Positions 8,392 through 16,961 of a stretch of 64,000 nucleotides of DNA are shown piece after piece. The notes beneath the pieces are model-generated. The model worked only from the letters and a program-made list of their open reading frames with translations. It was not told the origin of the DNA and did not search any database. The first letter of the stretch is position 1. The number at the start of each line of letters is the position of its first letter. The position numbers and the translations under genes were made by a program. This DNA is from Cellulomonas wangleii (GTDB taxonomy: Bacteria > Actinomycetota > Actinomycetes > Actinomycetales > Cellulomonadaceae): NCBI RefSeq assembly GCF_018388445.1, contig NZ_CP074405.1, positions 1,426,001 to 1,490,000 of the forward strand. Direction: 5' to 3'.

Positions 8392-9471
8392 ATGGACGCC
8401 ACGACCCCGGGGGGGAACCCTGTCGTGCCCACGCACGCCCGCACCACACCCGTCGACCCGACCGCCCCTGACGTCACGCCTGCCGGTGCGACCGGCGCCC
8501 TCGTACCCGCCGGCGGCACCCCGACCGACGCCGGCCGGGCGGGCTGGGCGGTGGGCGTCGACGTCGGCGGCACCAAGGTGCTCGCCGTCCTGCTCGCCGC
8601 CGACGGCGCGGTCGTCGCCACGCACCGGGTGCCGACCGTGCCCGGGCCCGACGGGCTGGTCGCCGCCGTGCGGACCTGCGTGGAGACGCTCACCGCGGAG
8701 CAGGGACTGCCGCTCGCCGCGCTGAGCGGGGTCGGGGTGGGGGTGCCGGGTGTGGTCGACCCCGTGACGGGCACGGTCGAGCACGCCGTCAACGTGGGCG
8801 TCGAGCGCCCCTTCGGGCTGGCATCGGCCGTGGCGGCGGCGCTGGCCGGCCAGGTGCCGGTCCGGGTCGAGAACGACCTCAACGCCGCGGTCGTCGGCGC
8901 CGCCCACACGGTCGACGCGGTGCCCGCACCGCGCGATCTCGCCTTCCTCGCGCTGGGCACCGGCGTGGCCGCCGGTCTGATGCTCGACGGGGCGCTGCGG
9001 CGCGGCGCCCGTCGGGCGGCCGGTGAGGTCGGGCACCTGACGCTCGTGCCTGACGGCCTGCCGTGCGGGTGCGGGCAGCGGGGGTGCGTCGAGCAGTACG
9101 CGTCGGGCAGCGCCGTGGAGGTGGCGTGGCCCTCGACGGACGGGCGGCCCGCGCCGCTCGCGCTGTTCGCGGCGGCCGCCGCGGGCGACCCGCGCGCCGT
9201 GGCGGTCCGCGACCGGTTCGCGTGGGCGGTCGCCGGTGCCGTGCGCATCCTGGTGCTGACGTGCGACGTCGACCACGTGGTCCTGGGCGGTGGGGTGAGC
9301 GGTGTGGGTGATCCGCTGCTGGACGCGGTGCGCGTCGAGCTGGGGAGGGAGGCCGCGGCGTCGCCGTTCCTGGCGTCGCTGCGACTGGCCGAGCGTGTGC
9401 ACCTGGCACCACGGGACGTGCCCGTGGGTGCCGTGGGGGCCGCGCTCGTGGGACGAGGGGAGGTCGTCTGA
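8392..9471 (+). CDS. ROK-family sugar kinase
   Basis: The 359-residue protein has the ROK ATP-binding motif GVDVGGTKVLAVLL near residue 54 and the zinc motif CGCGQRGCVEQY. It has no helix-turn-helix, so it is an enzyme rather than a regulator. The first 45 residues are Thr/Pro-rich and poorly conserved-looking, so a later start is possible. The neighbouring transporter and NagB suggest that it phosphorylates glucosamine, N-acetylglucosamine or glucose (inference). Its stop overlaps the nagB start by one base (TGATG). Confidence 0.88.
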   Translation: MDATTPGGNPVVPTHARTTPVDPTAPDVTPAGATGALVPAGGTPTDAGRAGWAVGVDVGGTKVLAVLLAADGAVVATHRVPTVPGPDGLVAAVRTCVETLTAEQGLPLAALSGVGVGVPGVVDPVTGTVEHAVNVGVERPFGLASAVAAALAGQVPVRVENDLNAAVVGAAHTVDAVPAPRDLAFLALGTGVAAGLMLDGALRRGARRAAGEVGHLTLVPDGLPCGCGQRGCVEQYASGSAVEVAWPSTDGRPAPLALFAAAAAGDPRAVAVRDRFAWAVAGAVRILVLTCDVDHVVLGGGVSGVGDPLLDAVRVELGREAAASPFLASLRLAERVHLAPRDVPVGAVGAALVGRGEVV

Positions 9472-10253
9472 TGGAGGTGGTCGTCGCACCCGCGCCCGAG
9501 CTGGCGCGGCTGGCCGCGGACGCCGTGGGCAGGCTGCTCACGGAGCGGCCCGACGCCGTGCTGGGCCTGGCCACCGGGTCGAGCCCGCTGGCCGTGTACG
9601 ACGAGCTCGCCCGGCGCCACGCGGAGCACGGCCTGTCGTTCGCGCGCGCGCAGGCGTTCCTGCTCGACGAGTACGTCGGGCTGCCGGCGGACCACCCGCA
9701 GCGGTACCGCCACGTCATCGACGCCGAGCTGGTCTCGCGCGTCGACCTGCCGCCCGACGCGGTCCACGGCCCCGACGGGCTGGCCGAGGACCTCCCCGCG
9801 GCGTGCGCCGCGTACGAGGCCGCGATCGCCGACGCGGGCGGCGTCGACCTGCAGCTGCTGGGCATCGGCACCGACGGGCACGTCGCGTTCAACGAGCCGG
9901 GATCGTCGCTGGGCTCGCGCACGCGGATCAAGACGCTGACGCGCCGGACGCGCGAGGACAACGCCCGGTTCTTCGACGGCGACGCCGACGCGGTCCCCAC
10001 GCACTGCCTCACCCAGGGCCTCGCGACGATCATGGCGGCACGGCACCTGGTGCTGCTCGCGCAGGGGGAGGGGAAGGCCGAGGCCGTGCAGCAGCTGGTC
10101 GAGGGCCCGGTCAGCGCCCTGTGGCCTGCCACCGTGCTGCAGCTGCACCCGCACGTGAGCGTCCTGGTCGACGAGGCGGCCGCGAGCCGGCTGCGGCTGC
10201 TGGACCACTACCGCGAGACGTGGGCGAGCAAGCCCGCGTGGCAGGGGCTGTAG
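9471..10253 (+). CDS. nagB: glucosamine-6-phosphate deaminase
   Basis: The 260-residue protein matches NagB in length and motifs: LGLATGSSPLAVYDELARR, AQAFLLDEYVGLP and the catalytic loop LGIGTDGHVAFNEPGSSLGSRTR. It converts glucosamine-6-phosphate to fructose-6-phosphate and ammonia in the cytoplasm. It is the last gene of the amino-sugar operon, coupled to the ROK kinase by a one-base stop-start overlap. No nagA deacetylase is nearby, so the operon as it stands can process glucosamine-6-phosphate but not N-acetylglucosamine-6-phosphate. Confidence 0.95.
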   Translation: MEVVVAPAPELARLAADAVGRLLTERPDAVLGLATGSSPLAVYDELARRHAEHGLSFARAQAFLLDEYVGLPADHPQRYRHVIDAELVSRVDLPPDAVHGPDGLAEDLPAACAAYEAAIADAGGVDLQLLGIGTDGHVAFNEPGSSLGSRTRIKTLTRRTREDNARFFDGDADAVPTHCLTQGLATIMAARHLVLLAQGEGKAEAVQQLVEGPVSALWPATVLQLHPHVSVLVDEAAASRLRLLDHYRETWASKPAWQGL

Positions 10254-10270
10254 CCCACGCCTCCCTGGCT

Positions 10271-10315
10271 CGCGTGCCTCCGGTCCGCGTGCCTCCGGTC
10301 CGCGTGCCTCCGGTC
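10271..10315. repeat. three perfect 15-bp tandem repeats
   Basis: The unit CGCGTGCCTCCGGTC occurs three times without change, followed by a partial copy. It lies in the gap between nagB and the convergent gntR gene. No coding role is visible. Confidence 0.85.
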
Positions 10316-10375
10316 CGCGTGTCCCGGCGTCGTCGGCCTCGACGGTCGCCCGTCGTGGCCGTCGCCCGGGCGGCC

Positions 10376-10741
10376 TCAGGTCAGCAGGGCGCCGCGCACG
10401 AGGTCGAGCGCCTCGTCCGGGCTGAGGCCGGCGGCCCGCGCGGCCCGCACGTAGGCCGCGGCGGCCTCGCGCGCGCCGACGGTCGCCGGGGCCGCGTCGG
10501 CCGCCACGACGGTCCCCGTGCGGCGCCGCGTCACCACGACGCCGGCGAGCTCCAGCTCCCGGAACGCGCGGGCGACCGTCCCGGGTGCGACGCCCAGGTC
10601 GGTGGCCAGCGCGCGGATCGTGGGCAGCCGGTCGCCCGGCCGCAGGCGGCCTGCGGCGACGTGCGCGACGACCTGGGTGCGCAGCTGCTCGTAGACCGGG
10701 ACCCCGGAGCCCAGGTCCACCTCGATCCGCGGGGCACTCAT
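10376..10741 (-). CDS. GntR-family regulator, short YtrA type
   Basis: The 121-residue protein has a winged helix-turn-helix at about residues 12-75 (VYEQLRTQVVAHVAAGRLRPGDRLPTIRALATDLGVAPGTVARAF) and only a short alpha-helical tail, as in the YtrA subfamily, whose members often control neighbouring transporter or membrane genes. The ATG overlaps the stop of the upstream membrane-protein gene (ATGA), so the two form an operon with the regulator second. A 24-bp palindrome in front of the operon is the probable binding site, which implies autoregulation. Confidence 0.88.
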   Translation of the reverse strand: MSAPRIEVDLGSGVPVYEQLRTQVVAHVAAGRLRPGDRLPTIRALATDLGVAPGTVARAFRELELAGVVVTRRRTGTVVAADAAPATVGAREAAAAYVRAARAAGLSPDEALDLVRGALLT

Positions 10742-11688
10742 CCGGTGACCCGGACGTCGAGCCGGACGGCCACGCGCGGCTGCGCCGCACGGGAGGAGCG
10801 CAGCAGCGCGGTCGCGGCGAGCAGGAGCGTGGTGAGCCCCACCACCGGCGCGGCGGCGAGGGCCGCGGTGCCGAGCGCAGCGGCGACGGGCTGCACGACC
10901 TCGATCGACACGCCGTCGACCGCGTACGTGGCGTGCGCGGCGGACCGCACCGCCTTGCCCGTGGCCAGCAGGACGGCGGCGAGCGTCCCGCCGACGACCA
11001 GCTGCACGCCCGCGACGACCCGCGCCCCGGACACGCGGCGCAGCAGGGCGTCGTCGTCCGTCGACACCCCGGCGACCGCCGGGCGCGCCGCCACCAGGTG
11101 CAGCACGCCCCACGTGGCGACCGCCAGCAGCACGGTGGCGGCGGCGAGGGGCACCGCGTAGGGAGCTCCGGGGTACGGCCCGGCGGCGGTCGACACCAGG
11201 GCGTCCGGCTGCAGCGCGACGGTCCGGCCGTCGGGGCCGGCGGTCACGCCGGTGGCGAGCAGGGTCCCCAGCAGCAGGGCGGTCCACGTGAGCAGCGCCA
11301 CCACCGTCCAGCGGGGCGCGACGTCGCGCGCGGTGCGGCGGGTCAGCGCCGCGCCGCGGACGGTCCCCCGGGGCGCCGGCCACGTGCGCTCGCCGACCGC
11401 CGCCACGAGCAGGAACGCCAGGCCGGCGACCGCGGGGACGCAGCCCAGGGCGACCCCGGCCCCTGGTCCGTCGGGTACCGCGCCGGGCAGCAGCACGGCC
11501 ACGGTCGGCAGGACGGCCCACGCGACGAGCGCCACGGTCGCGGCGTGCCGCCGGGCACGGTCGTACGCGGCGGGCGTGACGACCACCTCGCCGACGGCCG
11601 AGGTGGCCGCACGCGCGGCGACGACCGCGACCAGGCAGGCCACGAGGGCCGCCACGGCGAGGGAGAGGAGCAGCACGGGCAGGTTCAC
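10738..11688 (-). CDS. multi-pass membrane protein co-transcribed with gntR
   Basis: The 316-residue protein has about seven to eight hydrophobic helices separated by short loops and no ATP-binding or catalytic motif. I do not recognise the family. GTG at 11688 is chosen because GGAGG lies five bases upstream. Starting further upstream would place coding sequence over a perfect operator palindrome. Coupling to a YtrA-type regulator suggests a role in envelope stress or export, but no ATPase is adjacent, so this is only context. Confidence 0.75.
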   Translation of the reverse strand: MNLPVLLLSLAVAALVACLVAVVAARAATSAVGEVVVTPAAYDRARRHAATVALVAWAVLPTVAVLLPGAVPDGPGAGVALGCVPAVAGLAFLLVAAVGERTWPAPRGTVRGAALTRRTARDVAPRWTVVALLTWTALLLGTLLATGVTAGPDGRTVALQPDALVSTAAGPYPGAPYAVPLAAATVLLAVATWGVLHLVAARPAVAGVSTDDDALLRRVSGARVVAGVQLVVGGTLAAVLLATGKAVRSAAHATYAVDGVSIEVVQPVAAALGTAALAAAPVVGLTTLLLAATALLRSSRAAQPRVAVRLDVRVTG

Positions 11689-11705
11689 GACGGCCTCCGC
11701 GACGA

Positions 11706-11729
11706 TGTCAATGTGTTCATAGATTGACA
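11706..11729. promoter_or_regulatory. 24-bp palindromic operator for the GntR regulator
   Basis: Perfect 7-bp arms TGTCAAT and ATTGACA flank a 10-base centre, and 9 of 12 pairs match overall. It ends 17 bases before the GTG of the membrane-protein gene, where a repressor would block transcription start or early elongation. The base composition is AT-rich compared with its surroundings. Confidence 0.7.
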
Positions 11730-11830
11730 CAAAACAGGGGAGTGGTTCCAGACCCGGTCGCGCCGGGTGAGGGCTCCTCCCGGTCCGGCTCGACCCGTCG
11801 TGCCGCCGCGGGGCTGTCCGACCCCCGACG

Positions 11831-11836
11831 TACGAT
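11831..11836 (+). promoter_or_regulatory. TACGAT -10 box, probable leaderless start
   Basis: TACGAT is followed by six bases and the ATG at 11843. There is no Shine-Dalgarno sequence in the gap. Confidence 0.5.
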
Positions 11837-11842
11837 GGCCCC

Positions 11843-12226
11843 ATGAGTGAGCCGACCCCGCCGACCGGACCCGACGACCCGTTCGGACCCCAGGGCGGCA
11901 CCTCGGTCCTCGAGCGTGCCGAGACGACCGAGCAGGTCGAGCCCGGTGATCACGAGCGCTTCGCGCACTACGTGCGCAAGGAGAAGATCATGGAGTCCGC
12001 GATGACCGGCAAGCCGGTCATCGCGCTGTGCGGCAAGGTCTGGGTGCCCGGTCGCGACCCGAACAAGTTCCCCGTGTGCCCCATCTGCAAAGAGGTGTAC
12101 GACGGCCTCCGCGAGCCGCAGGACGGCGACGGCGGCTCGGACGGGGGAGGCGGCGGAGGCCGCGGGTTCTTCGGCTTCGGCCGTGGCAAGGGCTCCGGCT
12201 CCGGCTCCGGCGCGGGCGGCGCGTGA
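11843..12226 (+). CDS. DUF3039 protein with a zinc-knuckle-like motif
   Basis: The 127-residue protein has a conserved core, ERFAHYVRKEKIMESAMTGKPVIALCGKVWVPGRDP, followed by CPICKEVYDGL. One Cys in CGKVW and the pair CPIC could bind a metal. A Gly/Ser-rich tail of about 40 residues follows. Members occur widely in actinobacteria with unknown function. The gene overlaps the helicase start by four bases (GTGA), so the two proteins are probably made together and may act together on nucleic acid (inference). Confidence 0.9.
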   Translation: MSEPTPPTGPDDPFGPQGGTSVLERAETTEQVEPGDHERFAHYVRKEKIMESAMTGKPVIALCGKVWVPGRDPNKFPVCPICKEVYDGLREPQDGDGGSDGGGGGGRGFFGFGRGKGSGSGSGAGGA

Positions 12227-14028
12227 GCGCGGCCCGTCGGTCCGTCGCCCCTGTCTCCACCCCCCAGCACCCCTCGACGGCGGCAGCGCAGCAGCTGCCG
12301 CCGGCGTTCCCCGCGCGTGCGCCGTGGGGGGCCGCGGGGAGCCTGCGGGCCTGGCAGGCGCAGGCGATCGACCTGTACCGCGAGCGTGCGCCGCGCGACT
12401 TCCTCGCCGTCGCGACGCCCGGCGCCGGCAAGACGACCTTCGCGCTGCGGATCGCCACGGAGCTGCTCGCGTCGGGTGCCGTCCGGCGCGTGACCGTGGT
12501 CGCCCCGACCGAGCACCTCAAGAAGCAGTGGGCGGACGCGGCCGCGCGCGTCGGCATCCGCCTGGACCCGCGGTTCTCCAACGCCCAGGGGCGGCACGGT
12601 GCCGGCTACGACGGCGTCGCGGTGACGTACGCGCAGGTGGCGAGCAAGCCCGCGCTGCACGCGGCACGCACCACCGCCGAGCGCACGCTGGTCATCCTCG
12701 ACGAGGTGCACCACGGCGGTGACGCCCTGTCCTGGGGCGACGCGGTGCGCGAGGCGTTCGAGGGGGCCACGCGCCGGCTCGCGCTGACGGGCACGCCGTT
12801 CCGCTCGGACACCGCCGCGATCCCGTTCGTCACGTACGCGCCCGACGCGCAGGGCATCCGCCGCTCGGTCGCCGACTACACCTACGCGTACGGCGACGCG
12901 CTGCGCGACCACGTCGTGCGTCCCGTGATCTTCCTGTCGTACTCGGGATCGATGCGCTGGCGCACCAAGGCGGGCGACGAGATCGCCGCGCGCCTGGGCG
13001 AGCCGCTGACCAAGGACATGACGTCCCAGGCCTGGCGCACCGCGCTGGACCCCGACGGCGAGTGGATCCCCTCGGTCCTGGCGGCGGCCGACCGCCGGCT
13101 GACGGAGGTGCGCCGCACCGTCCCGGACGCCGGGGCGATGGTGATCGCGACGGACCAGACCGACGCCCGCGCCTACGCCGGGCACCTCGCCCGCCTCACG
13201 GGGCAGTCGCCGACCGTGGTGCTGTCCGACGACGCGGGGGCGAGCGACCGTATCGAGGAGTTCTCGGCGAGCGACTCCCGCTGGCTCGTGGCCGTGCGCA
13301 TGGTCTCCGAGGGCGTCGACGTCCCCCGGCTGTCCGTGGGCGTCTACGCGACGAGCACCGCGACCCCGCTGTTCTTCGCCCAGGCGGTCGGCCGGTTCGT
13401 GCGGGCGCGCAAGCGCGGCGAGACGGCGTCGGTGTTCCTGCCGAGCGTGCCGCAGCTGCTGGAGCTCGCCGCCACCCTCGAGGTCGAGCGGGACCACGCG
13501 CTCGACAAGCCGACCGACGGCTCCGAGGACCCCGAGGGGGACCTGCTCGCCCTCGCGGAGCGCGCGGAGAAGGCCTCCGACGCGGTCGGCGCGGACGGTG
13601 TCGCCGGCTCGTTCCAGGCGCTCGAGGCGCAGGCCTCGTTCGACCGGGTGCTGTTCGACGGCGGCGAGTTCGGCACGGGCGCCGAGGTGGGCTCCGACGA
13701 GGAGCTGGACTTCCTCGGCCTGCCGGGCCTGCTCGACGCGGACCAGGTGACGACGCTGCTGCGGCAGCGCCAGGCCGACCAGCAGGGGGCGCGTCGTGCG
13801 CGCTCCCAGCCCGAGCCGGAGGTCATGGACCACCGCAAGCAGGCCGAGCTGCGCAAGGAGCTCGCCCAGCTGGTCGGCGCGTGGGCGCGGCGCAGCGGGC
13901 AGCCGCACGCGACGGTCCACGCCGAGCTGCGTCGCCGGTGCGGGGGTCCGGAGGTCGCGCTGGCCGCGCCGGACCAGCTCGAGGCCCGCATCGCGATGGT
14001 CCGTGGGTGGTTCGTCGGCAAGCGCTGA
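12223..14028 (+). CDS. superfamily 2 DEAD/DEAH-box helicase
   Basis: The 601-residue protein has the SF2 motifs in order: Q-like RAWQAQAIDLY, Walker A ATPGAGKTT (residues 63-71), motif Ia APTEHLKKQW, motif II DEVHH, motif III LTGTPFRS, motif V SEGVDVPRLSVGVYAT and motif VI QAVGRFVRARK. The C-terminal 200 residues are acidic and helical. It resembles the helicases related to UvrB and type I restriction subunits that actinobacteria keep next to DUF3039 genes. The substrate is unknown. The GTG start overlaps the previous stop. Confidence 0.93.
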   Translation: MSAARRSVAPVSTPQHPSTAAAQQLPPAFPARAPWGAAGSLRAWQAQAIDLYRERAPRDFLAVATPGAGKTTFALRIATELLASGAVRRVTVVAPTEHLKKQWADAAARVGIRLDPRFSNAQGRHGAGYDGVAVTYAQVASKPALHAARTTAERTLVILDEVHHGGDALSWGDAVREAFEGATRRLALTGTPFRSDTAAIPFVTYAPDAQGIRRSVADYTYAYGDALRDHVVRPVIFLSYSGSMRWRTKAGDEIAARLGEPLTKDMTSQAWRTALDPDGEWIPSVLAAADRRLTEVRRTVPDAGAMVIATDQTDARAYAGHLARLTGQSPTVVLSDDAGASDRIEEFSASDSRWLVAVRMVSEGVDVPRLSVGVYATSTATPLFFAQAVGRFVRARKRGETASVFLPSVPQLLELAATLEVERDHALDKPTDGSEDPEGDLLALAERAEKASDAVGADGVAGSFQALEAQASFDRVLFDGGEFGTGAEVGSDEELDFLGLPGLLDADQVTTLLRQRQADQQGARRARSQPEPEVMDHRKQAELRKELAQLVGAWARRSGQPHATVHAELRRRCGGPEVALAAPDQLEARIAMVRGWFVGKR

Positions 14029-14220
14029 CGGTCCGTCGCGCATCGGGACGGCTGTCTCGCACACCCGTCCATCTCACGATGTGGACGATGAGGATTGGAT
14101 GAAATGCCAGGTCAGGACGCTGGACACGTGACCACATACCAGTGACGCCCGGCTCCGCAAGTCGACCGTTCGACGTGCCGAGCGGGCCTGTGACTGCCAG
14201 GCTCTTCCCGTGACAAAGAC

Positions 14221-14242
14221 GGCCCCGGGTACCCCCGGGGCC
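14221..14242. terminator. GC hairpin downstream of the helicase gene
   Basis: A perfect 9-bp stem (GGCCCCGGG / CCCGGGGCC) closes a TACC loop. It lies 55 bases before the small membrane gene and about 190 bases after the helicase stop. It could be a terminator or a leader hairpin. Confidence 0.45.
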
Positions 14243-14297
14243 GAACTCGGAGCCTGCGGCCACGTGCCGCCGGGCGTTCGCACGAAAGGGTGCTCAC

Positions 14298-14459
14298 ATG
14301 CCGTCCTGGCTCATCCTCATTCTCGTCGGTGTCGTCCTCGTCGTCCTCGGCGTTGCGACCAACATCGGCCAGTTCCTCATCTGGATCGGCGTCATCGTGC
14401 TGGTCGTGAGCCTGATCCTGGGCCTCGTGGGCCGTGGTCGGTCGCGCACGAGGATCTGA
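14298..14459 (+). CDS. 53-residue two-helix membrane protein
   Basis: The frame encodes 53 residues, beginning MPSWLILILVGVVLVVLGV and ending in a basic RGRSRTRI tail. Two hydrophobic helices occupy residues 4-21 and 26-46. AAAGGG lies 9 bases before the ATG. Actinobacteria carry many such tiny hydrophobic proteins, and I do not know its function. The frame has clear hydrophobic periodicity and its own ribosome site. Confidence 0.7.
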   Translation: MPSWLILILVGVVLVVLGVATNIGQFLIWIGVIVLVVSLILGLVGRGRSRTRI

Positions 14460-14547
14460 CGCAGCATCGCGCGGTCGGCGAACGCCGACCTGACGCGCCG
14501 GGCCGGGACGCACCACGCGTCCCGGCCCGTGCCGTGTCCGGAGTGGC

Positions 14548-15948
14548 TCACCCCAGGCGCAGCTCCACCGTCGGAACGGCCGCCTCGTCCGAGGACAGCC
14601 GGCGGGCGCCGCGCGGCAGCTCGTCGCGGGACGCGGCGTGCCGCGCGGCCGCAGCACGCACGCCCTGCGCCGCCGTCAGCCCGGGCAGCACCTCGCCGTC
14701 GACCACGAGCGGCACGTGCAGGGGCCGCAGCGTGGGGTCGGGGTCGCGGTGCCGCTCGTCCGTCCAGGCGGCCACCCGCTCGTCGTCACCGACGACCAGC
14801 ACCTCCTCGACGGCGCGCCCGTCCCGGTCCAGGCGCCGCGCCGCGGACTTGCGGCCACCCAGGCTCGTCTTGGACCGCGACGCCTTGGCGACCGGCTCCA
14901 TGGCACCCGAGGCGCCCTCGCGGGCCACGAGCTTGTAGACCATCCCGCACGTGGGGGCGCCCGAGCCGGTCACCAGCGACGTGCCGACGCCGTACGAGTC
15001 CACGGGAGCGACCGCCAGCGCGGCGATCGCGTACTCGTCGAGGTCGCTCGTCACCACGATCCGCGTGTCGCGGGCGCCCGCCGCGTCCAGCTGGGCACGG
15101 ACCTCCTGCGCCAGCACGGCCAGGTCCCCGGAGTCGAGCCGCACGGCACCCAGGCCCGTGCCCGCCGCCGCGAGCGCGCGCTCCACGCCGCGGCGCACGT
15201 CGTACGTGTCGACCAGCAGGGTGGTACCGGCGCCGGACGAGCGCACCTGCGAGGCGAACGCCGCCTCCTCGTCGTCGTGCAGCAGCGTGAAGGCGTGCGC
15301 GGCGGTGCCGATGGTCCGCAGCCCGTAGCGGCGCCCCGCCTCCAGGTTGGACGTGCCGGCGAAACCCGCGACCGCGGCGGCCCGGGCGGCTGCGACGGCG
15401 GCGTCCTCGTGCGCGCGCCGCGCCCCCATCTCCAGGCACGGGCGGTCCACCGCCGCGCTGGTCATGCGGGACGCCGCCGACGCCACCGCCGAGTCGTAGT
15501 TGAGCACGGACAGCACCAGCGTCTCGAGCAGCACGGCCTCGGCGAAGGTGCCCTCGACGACCAGCACGGGGGACTGCGGGAAGAACATCTCGCCCTCCGC
15601 GTAGCCCACGGCCGAGCCGCGGAAGCGGTACCCCGCCAGGAACTCCAGCGTGGCGTCGTCCACGATGCGCTCGTCGGCCAGCCAGTCCAGCTCGGGGGTG
15701 CCGAACCGGAAGGCGGCCAGCTGCTCGAGCACGCGGCCCGTGCCGGCCAGCACGCCGTACCGGCGGCCGGCCGGCAGCCGCCGCGTGAAGACCTCGAAGA
15801 CGCAGCGCCGGTGCGCCGTGCCGTCGGCGAGTGCCGCCTGCAGCATGGTCAGCTCGTAGCGGTCGGTGAGCAGGGCGGTGCTGCCCGAGCCGACGGCGGC
15901 GACGGCCGGGGTGGTCGCGGTCGGTGCCGGTGCGTGCGTGTCCGTCAT
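14548..15948 (-). CDS. pncB: nicotinate phosphoribosyltransferase
   Basis: The 466-residue protein catalyses nicotinate plus PRPP to nicotinate mononucleotide in NAD salvage. It contains [15 protein letters not shown] at the start, [16 protein letters not shown], the active-site region [23 protein letters not shown] and the phosphate-binding [15 protein letters not shown], followed by [11 protein letters not shown] chose the ATG at 15948 ([10 protein letters not shown]), not the upstream extension. It diverges from clpS, with about 70 bases between start codons, as in many actinobacteria. Confidence 0.95.
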   Translation of the reverse strand: MTDTHAPAPTATTPAVAAVGSGSTALLTDRYELTMLQAALADGTAHRRCVFEVFTRRLPAGRRYGVLAGTGRVLEQLAAFRFGTPELDWLADERIVDDATLEFLAGYRFRGSAVGYAEGEMFFPQSPVLVVEGTFAEAVLLETLVLSVLNYDSAVASAASRMTSAAVDRPCLEMGARRAHEDAAVAAARAAAVAGFAGTSNLEAGRRYGLRTIGTAAHAFTLLHDDEEAAFASQVRSSGAGTTLLVDTYDVRRGVERALAAAGTGLGAVRLDSGDLAVLAQEVRAQLDAAGARDTRIVVTSDLDEYAIAALAVAPVDSYGVGTSLVTGSGAPTCGMVYKLVAREGASGAMEPVAKASRSKTSLGGRKSAARRLDRDGRAVEEVLVVGDDERVAAWTDERHRDPDPTLRPLHVPLVVDGEVLPGLTAAQGVRAAAARHAASRDELPRGARRLSSDEAAVPTVELRLG

Positions 15949-16006
15949 GCCGTCAACGTAGACGCCCCCGGCGACGCGGTCATCCGCCGCGCCAGGCCGT
16001 CCCACC

Positions 16007-16012
16007 TACAGT
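16007..16012 (+). promoter_or_regulatory. TACAGT -10 box, probable leaderless start of clpS
   Basis: TACAGT is followed by seven bases and the GTG at 16020. No ribosome-binding sequence is present. Confidence 0.55.
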
Positions 16013-16019
16013 GGGCGTC

Positions 16020-16313
16020 GTGCCCGCGCTGACCGCTCCCGACACCCGCCCGGACGTGGCCGAGGCGACGTCCACGGCCGACGCCTGGGTCACGATCGTG
16101 TGGAACGACCCGGTGAACCTCATGACCTACGTCACCTACGTCTTCCGCACCTACTTCGGGTACCCGACCGAGAAGGCCGAGCACCTCATGCGCCAGGTCC
16201 ACGAGGAGGGCCGCGCGGTGGTGTCGACCGGCAACCGTGAGGCCATGGAGATCGACGTGCAGGCCATGCACTCCTACGGCCTGTGGGCCACGATGCAGCG
16301 CGGGGGGCAGTGA
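16020..16313 (+). CDS. clpS: ATP-dependent Clp protease adaptor
   Basis: The 97-residue protein has the ClpS core [26 protein letters not shown], then [33 protein letters not shown]. ClpS delivers N-degron substrates with destabilising N-terminal residues to the Clp unfoldase. The NDP motif after WVTIVW matches the substrate-binding pocket. GTG at 16020 is chosen because of the adjacent TACAGT box, and longer upstream frames lack support. It is followed directly, with a one-base overlap, by the DUF2017 gene. Confidence 0.95.
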   Translation: MPALTAPDTRPDVAEATSTADAWVTIVWNDPVNLMTYVTYVFRTYFGYPTEKAEHLMRQVHEEGRAVVSTGNREAMEIDVQAMHSYGLWATMQRGGQ

Positions 16314-16951
16314 TGCGCGCGTTCCGCCGTCAGAAGGGCCGCTTCGTCGCGCAGCTCGACCCGAGCGAGCGCGACGTCGTCGCCTCGGTCGTCGCCGACG
16401 TCGCCGAGCTGCTGGGCGCCGGCCGCCTCGAGGACGGCGCCCCGCCCGCGACGGGCGAGCCCGTCCCCGGTGCTCCCGGTGGGTGGTCGATGCGTACCGG
16501 ACCCGTGCCGCCGCCGCAGGACCCCGCGGTGCGCCGGCTGCTGCCCGACGCGTCGCGGGACGACCCCGAGGTCGCCGACGAGTTCCGCAGGCTGACGGAG
16601 GACGACCTGCGCGGGCGCAAGATCGCCCGCCTGCGGGCCCTGTGGGCCGCGCTGGTGCACGGCGAGCCCGGGTGGCCGGAGCACGCGCTGGTGGTGTCGC
16701 CCGACCAGGCCGACGACGTCGCGGCGACGCTGACGGACCTGCGCCTGGTGCTCGGCGAGCGGCTCGGCATCCGCACGGACGCGGACTCCGAGGCACTGTA
16801 CGACGGCCTGGGCGACGGCGACGAGGACGACGTCCGCGCCTACCTGGCCTCGGTGTACGGCGCGCTGTCCTGGCTGCAGGAGTCGCTGCTGGCTGTGATG
16901 CTCGCCGCACCGGAGCGTCCCGGCACCGGGCGCCGCCGGTCCGACGGCTAG
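16313..16951 (+). CDS. DUF2017 family protein
   Basis: The 212-residue protein begins [34 protein letters not shown]. It has the conserved block [25 protein letters not shown] and the acidic later part [29 protein letters not shown], matching the actinobacterial DUF2017 family that habitually follows clpS. Its start codon overlaps the clpS stop (TGATG). The function is unknown. The tight coupling suggests a role with ClpS in protein turnover (inference). Confidence 0.9.
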   Translation: MRAFRRQKGRFVAQLDPSERDVVASVVADVAELLGAGRLEDGAPPATGEPVPGAPGGWSMRTGPVPPPQDPAVRRLLPDASRDDPEVADEFRRLTEDDLRGRKIARLRALWAALVHGEPGWPEHALVVSPDQADDVAATLTDLRLVLGERLGIRTDADSEALYDGLGDGDEDDVRAYLASVYGALSWLQESLLAVMLAAPERPGTGRRRSDG

Positions 16952-16954
16952 TCT
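16949..16954 (+). promoter_or_regulatory. TAGTCT -10 box before murI
   Basis: TAGTCT, whose first bases overlap the DUF2017 stop codon, is followed by seven bases and the GTG at 16962. This suggests a separate leaderless promoter for murI. Confidence 0.4.
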
Positions 16955-16961
16955 CGGTCGC

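Noticed and set aside
15949-16005. Longer pncB start at 16005
   Set aside because: The extra 19 residues ([19 protein letters not shown]) are not family-like and would reach into the clpS promoter region.
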